Positions 58,501 through 64,000 of a stretch of DNA of 64,000 nucleotides are shown one piece after another (position 1 is the stretch's first letter; every line of letters begins with the position of its first letter). The translations under genes and the position numbers were made by a program. This DNA comes from Sulfitobacter sp. M39 (GTDB taxonomy: Bacteria > Pseudomonadota > Alphaproteobacteria > Rhodobacterales > Rhodobacteraceae), in NCBI RefSeq assembly GCF_021735935.1, contig NZ_WMDZ01000001.1, forward strand, positions 1,364,001 through 1,428,000, written 5' to 3'. Below the pieces are notes generated by a model, which ran no database searches, had not been told where the DNA came from, and saw only the letters and a program-made list of their open reading frames with translations.

Positions 58501-59031
58501 GATGGTGACGGTATCCGTGGCATCTCGACCGAGATCAGCCCCGATACATTGGACGTGCATCAGGTGAACGCGGATCGCTCCGTTTCCGAAGTTGAATCGA
58601 CCAGCTTTGACATTGACGCCATCGGCGAGCGGAACTTCCAGTTCGAAAGCAATGTGCCAGACGGGTCCGATTTGATTGTCACGGCCACTGACGCTGCGGG
58701 AAACTTTTCCGGCACGTATCTGGCACTGGATGACGAAACGGCGAACACGCAGTTGACCCTGACCAATCCGAACCTGGGCAACTACAACATCGAAACCGTT
58801 GATCTGCAGTTCGCCGAAGAAGCGCAGCTGACCATCACCGAAGCCGCATTGGTCAACCTGTCTACCAACACGAACGAGCTGATCATCGACGGGCACAACG
58901 ATGACACCGTGACGATCACAGGCGCGGTACGTGGCGGTTCAGAGGTGCGTGGGGATCAAACCTATGACATCTATACACTGGGCGACGAAGCCACACTAAT
59001 GATCGACAACGATATCAACGTCATCGTCTAA
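55558..59031 (+). CDS. BapA-like adhesin with Ig-like repeats, type I secreted
   Basis: A 1157-residue surface adhesin. Residues 1-140 form a BapA-prefix-like domain (KTIDFVVRDQAGALQRGTV, then the DFQSHQRSGNDLVLTL stretch). A Gly/Ala-rich linker follows (about 141-190). Eight Ig-like repeats of about 97 residues span 200-980, each with a GNWS/GTWS core and a DTxxDxx-type junction. The C-terminal 175 residues lack RTX nonapeptides and end with LMIDNDINVIV, as in type I-secreted adhesins. No N-terminal signal peptide is seen, consistent with type I export. Its tolC/ABC/HlyD genes follow directly. Paracoccus denitrificans BapA is the closest described analogue. The ATG at 55558 has GGTGGAG upstream. 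Confidence 0.88.
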   Translation: MKTIDFVVRDQAGALQRGTVAENANFHVIQATSGQEISLNLRQTDFQSHQRSGNDLVLTLNDGSVITIENYFNETGAANRLFISSDGYLNEVAFVEAEGGGLYAQYGPTEQWGKWSPSDDLIYLGRSDVASVPGGVMPGAGDDEVSMLAAPLLGGVVGGGGAAAAAGAAVVGGAAVIGGGGGGGNGGSPSVAPPFVNEPEATGTVGGDGAVEQVVVTGGGEPGSDVVVTIGDKEVTTTVGDDGTFEAVFEGDNFPDDGSYEAEVVVTTDGNEIVLDGPSFVIDTTAPTVTMSEGTQSVGDFFNGESFANGVTLTGNGEAGATVDVTVADVTRSTTVGEDGTWSVTFEAGTLEGGEYETDVLIKTTDQYGNTSTTTETLVVDTIAPTVAVTSGTQSVGDSYNAASFGNGVTLNGTGEPGSTVQLTIGGITRNATVGDNGTWSATWQAGTLPEGEYVSDVTIVTTDAFGNSSTSTEQLVVDTVSEVAIAADTVEVDGVINAAERGDGVTLTGTSQPGSTVQVTFGGVTREAVVDANGNWSADFAASEIPTGETTATVTAVATDAAGNTATATGQVDVDTLVNNLAFTGQTGGSDGVVNAAEAAQGIVMTGTVEPGSTVMVQLGQVSRAATVAADGTWTVSFAPSDIPAGTYTSTMTATATDAAGNVDSVSQSVSVDTEAGSLTISPLPVEGDDVVNAAEASEGVAISGTADAGATVQVTLAGVTHTVVANGSGQWTAYYAAGEVAQGVYTADITATTTDAAGNSRSASDSVRVDTRVDNLSLNTVEGDDIVSGAERLANGGVLVTGTSEVGSSVVVSLGTASVNGAVDANGNWSVTFAPGQVPEGTINTTVSVKATDAAGNSATASHAVLIDTVVDPLDMNQAGGNDAVVSAREAQTGIDLNGQVEAGSSVVVNFDGTNYTAFVDGAGNWSVTIPPSEIRQGTYDADISVTATDHVGNIASITDTLAIDTYAPEGPVIASYTRDGDGIRGISTEISPDTLDVHQVNADRSVSEVESTSFDIDAIGERNFQFESNVPDGSDLIVTATDAAGNFSGTYLALDDETANTQLTLTNPNLGNYNIETVDLQFAEEAQLTITEAALVNLSTNTNELIIDGHNDDTVTITGAVRGGSEVRGDQTYDIYTLGDEATLMIDNDINVIV
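56155..58480 (+). repeat. eight tandem Ig-like repeat units in the adhesin
   Basis: The units are about 97 codons each, are diverged in sequence, and all keep a GVxLTG-type turn, the P-G-S-T-V strand, GNWS or GTWS, and a DAAGN or DQYGN motif. Coding repeats, not a CRISPR array or satellite. Confidence 0.85.
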
Positions 59032-59038
59032 AGATTGC

Positions 59039-59067
59039 ACCGCGCCCTCTGTCCAAGGGGGCGCGGT
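59039..59067 (+). terminator. hairpin between the adhesin and tolC genes
   Basis: ACCGCGCCC pairs with GGGCGCGGT (9 bp, 11-base loop), 7 bases after the adhesin stop. No T-run follows, so it may only reduce read-through and lower transporter expression relative to adhesin. Confidence 0.5.
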
Positions 59068-59137
59068 TGGCACACGCTAGCGGCAACGACCGCAGGCGTT
59101 ACAAAAATAAAAAAACCGGCACGTTAAGGGCAGGCAA

Positions 59138-60475
59138 ATGAGGCAGAGTGTAAAACGGGCAGGGGGCATGTGCGCAGCAGCGCTGGCCCTATCCGGCTGC
59201 ATGTCGAATTTCGGCAGCGGCATGATGCCCGGTGACCTGATGCAATCTGACATCGTGTCCCGGTTCCGCACCCCCGATGCCTCGCAGGCGATCAAACCCA
59301 CCTACGCCGAAAAAATCACCGCAGACAGCCAGATCATCCAGGGTCTGGCGCTGCGGTCTTCTGTTCTGCCCGATGACACCGTGTCGGATCAGGTTGCCTC
59401 TGCCGTGCTGGCCGCCAACAGCCGTACCGCCGAGGCAGAGCTGCGCGCCGCCACCCTCCGCTCGGAAGCGGCGAGCAAGAACTGGTTGCCCAAGATCGGG
59501 CCGCAGGTCAGCTTGACATCTTTGGGGTCGCTGGCCGCCAATTTGGTGGTGGATCAGGTGCTGTTTGACAATGGCCGCCGTGCGGGTGAACGCGCCTTTG
59601 CCGTGGCCGATGTCGAGGTCGCTGCCGTGTCGCTGGCGCAAGATACGAACGACCGCGTGGCGACCGCGCTGAAGCTCTATACCAACGCGATCGAGGCGCG
59701 CGATACCGCCGCGCTGAACCGTGTCGCGCTTAAGGATATGACGCATTTCGAATGGGTGATGCAGGAACGGGTCAAAGGCGGCGTGTCCGATGTGTCCGAC
59801 CTGACCATCCTGCGCCAGAAACTCCTTGAAATCCGCGCAACGCTTGATGCCTCCGTCGAACGCGAAGCCACGTCGATGTCCGAGCTGAACGCCATGTCGA
59901 TCCGCCCGCTGGATACGCTGCACGGCCTGCCCGAAGTGCCCGTGAACAGCTTTGCCGGTGCGCCTTTGTCCGTGGTGCGTGCCGAGGCCGAAAAGACCCG
60001 CGCCATCGCCGCCGCCAAGGTGGAACGCGCCGGATTGCTGCCGGGGCTGTCGGCGGGTGCGACCATCGGTGAAGGGGGCGGCGCAGGGCTGAGCCTTGAA
60101 TCGGATCAGCTTCTGGGTCTGGGCACCAAAGCCTCGCTTGATGCGTCGGCGATGGCCGAGGAAACCGCGACCCGCAAGGTCCGGCAATCGGTCGAGGATG
60201 CCAATCGCGCGCTTCGCCGTCTGGAAAAACAGCTTAGCGCCACGACCCGTCAGACCGCCGAAGCAGCGACCCTCGCGACACAGGCCAAACGCAACCTCGA
60301 CCTGTTTCAGGAACAATATGACGCCGGTCAGCGTCAGGTCATGGATGTTGTCGGCGTCTACGAGACCTATTCGCGTCAGCAGCAGTCGCAGATCACCCTC
60401 AAGTACGAGGCCGTGCGTCTGAAGATCGAGATGGCGCAGATACAGGGCGTGTTGGCGGACGGGAGCGCGATTTGA
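59138..60475 (+). CDS. TolC-type outer-membrane lipoprotein of the type I secretion system
   Basis: A 445-residue outer-membrane channel protein. The lipobox ALSGC (Cys21) makes it a lipoprotein, which is unusual for TolC proteins of adhesin systems. It has the paired coiled-coil outer-membrane efflux repeats (about 85-215 and 275-430; for example NWLPKIGPQVSLTS, then NLFQEQYDAG-like LDLFQEQYDAGQRQVMDV). It follows the adhesin after 106 bases, and its stop overlaps the ABC transporter TTG start. It should form the outer-membrane exit duct. Confidence 0.9.
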   Translation: MRQSVKRAGGMCAAALALSGCMSNFGSGMMPGDLMQSDIVSRFRTPDASQAIKPTYAEKITADSQIIQGLALRSSVLPDDTVSDQVASAVLAANSRTAEAELRAATLRSEAASKNWLPKIGPQVSLTSLGSLAANLVVDQVLFDNGRRAGERAFAVADVEVAAVSLAQDTNDRVATALKLYTNAIEARDTAALNRVALKDMTHFEWVMQERVKGGVSDVSDLTILRQKLLEIRATLDASVEREATSMSELNAMSIRPLDTLHGLPEVPVNSFAGAPLSVVRAEAEKTRAIAAAKVERAGLLPGLSAGATIGEGGGAGLSLESDQLLGLGTKASLDASAMAEETATRKVRQSVEDANRALRRLEKQLSATTRQTAEAATLATQAKRNLDLFQEQYDAGQRQVMDVVGVYETYSRQQQSQITLKYEAVRLKIEMAQIQGVLADGSAI

Positions 60476-62694
60476 CCCAGAAGCCGACCTTTACGCTGAC
60501 AATCACCAACGGCAATCAGGGTCGGATGGCGGCGGCGGATGCCCCCCAGCCCAAGGCAGAGAACGCCAACCGCCCCGAAGACCGTCTGATGGCGCGGGCC
60601 AAACTGGCCGCGACCTATGCCGGATTGCTGGGCGTCACCACCGCGCCACGCGACATCTTTGAAATCGTCGCGACGGCCCCCTTGCAAGGCAATGATCCGC
60701 AGGTAGAGGCCGAAGCACTGGCCCGCGGGATGGAAAGCGCAGGGCTGGTGACACAAGTCAGCCGGGCGCGAGGGATCTCCAAGGATATGTGGCCTGCGCT
60801 GGCCTATATGACCTCGGGGCAGGTCTTGCTTGTCATGGGGCAGCAGCGCGGTGATCTGATCCTGTATGACACAACCTGCACCGACAATCGCGCGATGGTG
60901 CCAATCAGCGATTTCAAACCCTTCTTTGCGGGGCTGATCCTGCGGGCCGAAGCCTCGCTGAAAACCGTGGCCGAAACCCATAACACCGATGGCGCGCCTG
61001 CGCATTGGTTCTGGGGGCAGTTTCCGCGCTTTCGTCGCCAGCTGATAGAGGTCGCGACAGGGTCTTTCGTGGCCAACCTGCTGGCCGTCGCTGTGGCGCT
61101 GTTTTCCTTGCAGGTCTATGACCGTGTGATCCCGCATCAGTCCGAAGCGACGCTTTGGGTGCTCGCCGCCGGTGCGGGGCTCGCGTTGCTGATGGAGGCT
61201 TTCCTCAAGATGGCGCGGGCGCGTCTGATGGATGGGGCAGGGCGGCAGATCGAGCTGTCGGTGCAAGACATCCTGATGCGTCGATTGCTGGGGATGCGGT
61301 CCGACACGCGCGGGCAAGCCCCCAACCAGCTGTTTTCCGCGATGCGAGAATTCGGATCGGTGCGCGAATTCTTTACTGCGTCGACCATTGGCACGATCGC
61401 GGATATCCCCTTTATCTTCGTGTTCCTCTTCCTCGTGGCCAGCATTGCGGGCAATGTGGTCTGGGTGCTGGTGCTTGGCGGTATCTTGATGCTGGTGCCG
61501 GGGTTCTTTCTGCAAAAGAAAGCGATCCAGCTGACGCAGGAGACCCAAGGGGCCTCGACCAAATCCTCGCGGCTGCTGCACGAGGCGATATTCGAACTGG
61601 ATACGGTCAAGACCCAGCGGGCAGAGGACCGCGTGCTGCGTCTGTGGACCGAACTGAACACGCTGTCGTCCGTCAAATCGTCAGAGCAACGCAAGCTCGC
61701 GTCCTTCCTCACGTTCTGGAGCCAAGGGGTCCAGCAGGCCACCTATGTCGCGGCGGTCATCGTGGGCACCTATCTGGTGTTTGCGGGGGAATTTACCGTG
61801 GGGTCGATCATCGCGGTCGGTATCCTGACGGGCCGGACGCTGGGGCCGCTGACGCAGCTTTCGGGCACGATGGCGCGGTGGGGCAATGTCAAAGGCGCGC
61901 TTGACGGGCTCGACGCGATTGTCGCCGCGCCGCAGGACACCGCAGAGGCGCGCACCTATCTGCGCCGCGAAAAGCTGAAAGGCCAGTTCGAACTGCGCGA
62001 CGTGATCTTCCGTTACGAAGATGACGGCGCACCGACGGTGGACATTAAGGGCATGTTGATCCAGCCGGGGCAGCATGTCGCCGTGCTGGGGGCCAATGGA
62101 TCGGGCAAATCGACACTGCTGAAGATGCTCAGCGGGCTTTATGCTCCGACCGAAGGGCGCATTCTGGTGGACGGCACAGAGCTTGGCCAGATCGAGCCGC
62201 GCGACCTGCGCCGGCTGATCGGCTATCTGGGACAGGACGTGCGCCTGTTCTCGGGCACGCTGCGCGATAACCTGAACCTCACCATGCTGGAACGCGACGA
62301 CGACCGCCTGCACGCCGCGCTTGATTTTGCGGGTCTGGGGCCGTTTGTGCGCAACCACCACAAGGGGCTGGACCTAGAGATCAAAGACGCAGGCGCGGGC
62401 CTGTCCATCGGGCAGCGTCAGTCCATCGGCTGGGCGCGCCTGTGGTTGCAGGATCCGGCGATCTGCCTGCTGGACGAACCCACCGCAGCGCTGGACCAAA
62501 GGCTGGAGGCGACGCTGGTCTCGCGGTTGCAAAGCTGGATGGCAGGGCGCACCGCGATCATCGCAACCCACCGCGCCCCGATCCTTGCGCTGACCGAACG
62601 CACACTGGTGCTGCAGGATGGCCGCATGACCATCGACGGGCCCAAGGAAAAAGTGCTTGCCCATCTGGCGGGCCAGAAGGGGCATGTGGCATGA
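60472..62694 (+). CDS. type I secretion ABC transporter (LapB/RtxB type)
   Basis: A 740-residue exporter with an N-terminal C39-like domain (about 25-160). That domain has no catalytic Cys, so it likely binds rather than cuts the substrate. A membrane domain (about 190-450) precedes the ATPase: Walker A GANGSGKST, signature LSIGQRQS in place of LSGGQ, and Walker B CLLDEPTAALD. TTG at 60472 overlaps the tolC stop and has GGGAG upstream; the ATG at 60526 is an alternative. Its stop overlaps the HlyD-type gene by four bases. It exports the adhesin encoded upstream. Confidence 0.9.
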   Translation: MTQKPTFTLTITNGNQGRMAAADAPQPKAENANRPEDRLMARAKLAATYAGLLGVTTAPRDIFEIVATAPLQGNDPQVEAEALARGMESAGLVTQVSRARGISKDMWPALAYMTSGQVLLVMGQQRGDLILYDTTCTDNRAMVPISDFKPFFAGLILRAEASLKTVAETHNTDGAPAHWFWGQFPRFRRQLIEVATGSFVANLLAVAVALFSLQVYDRVIPHQSEATLWVLAAGAGLALLMEAFLKMARARLMDGAGRQIELSVQDILMRRLLGMRSDTRGQAPNQLFSAMREFGSVREFFTASTIGTIADIPFIFVFLFLVASIAGNVVWVLVLGGILMLVPGFFLQKKAIQLTQETQGASTKSSRLLHEAIFELDTVKTQRAEDRVLRLWTELNTLSSVKSSEQRKLASFLTFWSQGVQQATYVAAVIVGTYLVFAGEFTVGSIIAVGILTGRTLGPLTQLSGTMARWGNVKGALDGLDAIVAAPQDTAEARTYLRREKLKGQFELRDVIFRYEDDGAPTVDIKGMLIQPGQHVAVLGANGSGKSTLLKMLSGLYAPTEGRILVDGTELGQIEPRDLRRLIGYLGQDVRLFSGTLRDNLNLTMLERDDDRLHAALDFAGLGPFVRNHHKGLDLEIKDAGAGLSIGQRQSIGWARLWLQDPAICLLDEPTAALDQRLEATLVSRLQSWMAGRTAIIATHRAPILALTERTLVLQDGRMTIDGPKEKVLAHLAGQKGHVA

Positions 62695-63881
62695 ACAGTC
62701 TCAGCACCACGCCACTGGGCGCGCAGATGTCGGGGCAGATGCGGGGGCCGTCTATGGTGATCTGGCTCTGCGGCGCATCGGTGCTGGTCTTCCTGCTGTG
62801 GGCTGCCTTTGCCTGGGTCGATGAAATCGTGCGCGCCGAAGGGTCGATGATTTCCAGCTCGCGGCCCCAGATCATCCAGAACCTTGAAGGCGGTATTCTG
62901 GCAGAACTTGCCGTGGGCGAGGGCGACCATGTGGAAAAGGGCGACGTGTTGGCCCGTCTGCATGGCACCCAGTTCCAATCCGCCGTGGACGACCTGCGCG
63001 ACCAGATCAGCGCCTTTGAAATCCGCCGTCTGCGTCTGGAGGCAGAGCTGGCCGGACAGTACGACTTTGACGTGCCCGACGCTTTCGCCACGCGCACGCC
63101 CGATATCGTCGCCTCTGAACGGGCATTGCTGAAAGCGCGGCAATCGGACTTTGTCTCGCGCTCCGAAGGGGCGGGGCGGGTGCTGACCGAGGCGTTGAAA
63201 GAGCGTGAGCTGCTTGAGAATATGCTCAAGAAAAAGATCGTTTCGCTGATCGAGGTGACGCGCGCGCGCAAGACCCATGCGGATGCGCGGATCAAGCTGG
63301 ACGAGATCGTCACCGGCACAGAGCTGGAGCGCGCGCAGGAATATTCCGATGTCCTCAAAGAACTGGCGACGCTGAAACAGAACCTCAAGGCGAGCACGGA
63401 CCAGCTGAACCGCACCGTCCTGGTCAGCCCCCTGCGCGGCATCGTCAACAATCTTAGCGTGACCACCATCGGCGGCGTCGTGCGCCCGGGCGAGGAGATT
63501 TTGCAGATCATCCCGTTGGACGAAGAGCTTTTCGTCGAGGCCCGCGTCAAGCCCGAAGACATCGCCGGCGTGCGCCCCGGCCAAGAGGCGACGGTAAAGC
63601 TGTCGGCCTATGACTATACGATTTACGGCACGTTGAAGGGCACGGTCAAATTGATCTCGGCCGATACGTTCAAGGACGAACGATCCCGCGCGCCGGATGG
63701 GGATCCGCACTATAAGGTCACGTTGCAGGTGGACACAGAACACCTCACCCCGCGGCAGGCGTCTTTGCAAATCCGACCCGGCATGCAGGCAAGTGTGGAA
63801 CTGCACACAGGGTCAAAGACGGTTCTGCAGTATCTGTTGAAGCCGCTTTACAAGTCCAAAGAGGCGTTTCGGGAGCCGTAG
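62691..63881 (+). CDS. HlyD family adaptor protein of the type I secretion system
   Basis: A 396-residue membrane-fusion protein. One transmembrane helix (about 17-40, IWLCGASVLVFLLWAAFAWV) is followed by a biotinyl-lipoyl-like half (IQNLEGGILAELAVGEGD, about 57-74), a coiled coil (about 90-250), and a second lipoyl and barrel part (VRPGEEILQIIPLDEELFVEARV, 20 residues quoted at most in two pieces). It links the inner ABC protein with the TolC-type duct. The ATG at 62691 overlaps the ABC stop (ATGA). Confidence 0.92.
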   Translation: MNSLSTTPLGAQMSGQMRGPSMVIWLCGASVLVFLLWAAFAWVDEIVRAEGSMISSSRPQIIQNLEGGILAELAVGEGDHVEKGDVLARLHGTQFQSAVDDLRDQISAFEIRRLRLEAELAGQYDFDVPDAFATRTPDIVASERALLKARQSDFVSRSEGAGRVLTEALKERELLENMLKKKIVSLIEVTRARKTHADARIKLDEIVTGTELERAQEYSDVLKELATLKQNLKASTDQLNRTVLVSPLRGIVNNLSVTTIGGVVRPGEEILQIIPLDEELFVEARVKPEDIAGVRPGQEATVKLSAYDYTIYGTLKGTVKLISADTFKDERSRAPDGDPHYKVTLQVDTEHLTPRQASLQIRPGMQASVELHTGSKTVLQYLLKPLYKSKEAFREP

Positions 63882-63889
63882 GCTTGGCA

Positions 63890-63942
63890 AGGGGGGCTGT
63901 CTGCCCCCCTGACCCCCCGAGGATTTTGGACCATTTGGAAGA
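63890..63942 (+). repeat. dispersed hairpin repeat, copy B
   Basis: An AGGGGGGC-loop-GCCCCCCT hairpin followed by CCCCCC, GAGGATTTT and CCATTTGGAAG. It shares its order of elements with copy A at 35028-35090. It stands between two convergent gene ends and could act as a terminator. Confidence 0.65.
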
Positions 63943-64000
63943 TCAGGGGTTTTCTGTGTCGAGCCAGAGGGTGACGGGGCCGTCGTTGGTGAGCGCGACG
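63943..64000 (-). CDS. dtd: D-aminoacyl-tRNA deacylase, C-terminal end (cut by window edge)
   Basis: The last 18 codons before the stop at 63943-63945 read VALTNDGPVTLWLDTENP, matching the C-terminus of D-aminoacyl-tRNA deacylase (DTD), which hydrolyses D-amino acids from tRNA. NDGPVTLWLD is the conserved gateway motif region. The rest runs off the right edge. Confidence 0.82.
   Translation of the reverse strand, partial: VALTNDGPVTLWLDTENP

Noticed and set aside
58450..59031. RTX calcium-binding repeats at the adhesin C-terminus
   Set aside because: No GGXGXDXUX nonapeptides were seen; the C-terminus is of the hydrophobic, non-RTX type.

Overview
This window looks like chromosome from a marine-type alphaproteobacterium of the order Rhodobacterales (Roseobacter group). 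The DNA is GC-rich, genes are tightly packed with many ATGA/GTGA/TGATG overlaps, and the gene families are typical of that group: an FNR-type regulator with a universal stress gene, a bluE/cbiB/cobO/cobT cobalamin cluster, protocatechuate dioxygenase, DUF6525 and DUF6880 proteins, and a BapA-like adhesin with its own type I secretion system. No prophage, transposon, integrase or CRISPR array was seen.

Layout. 1-3.7 kb: 5' part of an asparaginase (runs off the left edge), a lipoprotein alpha/beta hydrolase, a two-gene unit of class II glutamine amidotransferase and poly-gamma-glutamate hydrolase, and a small DUF6525 protein. 3.7-7.5 kb: a zinc-binding ZinT with a clear Zur-box-like palindrome, divergent from a GntR regulator coupled to tryptophan 2,3-dioxygenase and kynureninase. 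7.5-11.7 kb: an FNR-type regulator, a universal stress protein behind a perfect FNR box, a LysR/VOC divergent pair, and a two-gene redox membrane unit (DUF305, then glutaredoxin-MauE). 11.8-17.6 kb: one very large exported GEVED/DUF11 protein on the minus strand. 17.9-24.6 kb: eight cobalamin lower-loop and salvage genes on the plus strand.

24.6-28.8 kb: a DUF6880 protein, CreA, a lytic transglycosylase and OxyR. 28.9-31.2 kb: katG, divergent from oxyR. 31.2-35 kb, minus strand: a glycosyltransferase and the pcaC-pcaH-pcaG-BKACE unit for protocatechuate ring cleavage. 35-39.8 kb, plus strand: glutathione-dependent formaldehyde dehydrogenase and a molybdenum hydroxylase unit (2Fe-2S subunit, Mo subunit, diheme cytochrome). 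39.8-47 kb: MatB-type CoA ligase, tRNA-Gly(TCC), an ABC exporter, a BON-LysM protein, an acyl-CoA synthetase and an esterase. 47-55.3 kb, minus strand: a peptide-uptake region (CocE-type hydrolase, substrate-binding protein, two permeases, fused double ATPase, alkaline-phosphatase-superfamily enzyme).

55.5-63.9 kb, plus strand: a BapA-like adhesin with eight Ig-like repeats, then TolC-type lipoprotein, ABC transporter and HlyD-type adaptor. The right edge holds the 3' end of dtd on the minus strand.

The most distinctive system is the adhesin/type I secretion locus. Its secreted protein has no RTX repeats and its transporter carries an unusual LSIGQ signature. Other points of interest are the possible gamma-glutamyl enzyme pair, the DUF305/monothiol Grx-MauE pair, the giant GEVED protein with no visible anchor, and a hairpin-containing repeat present twice in the window.
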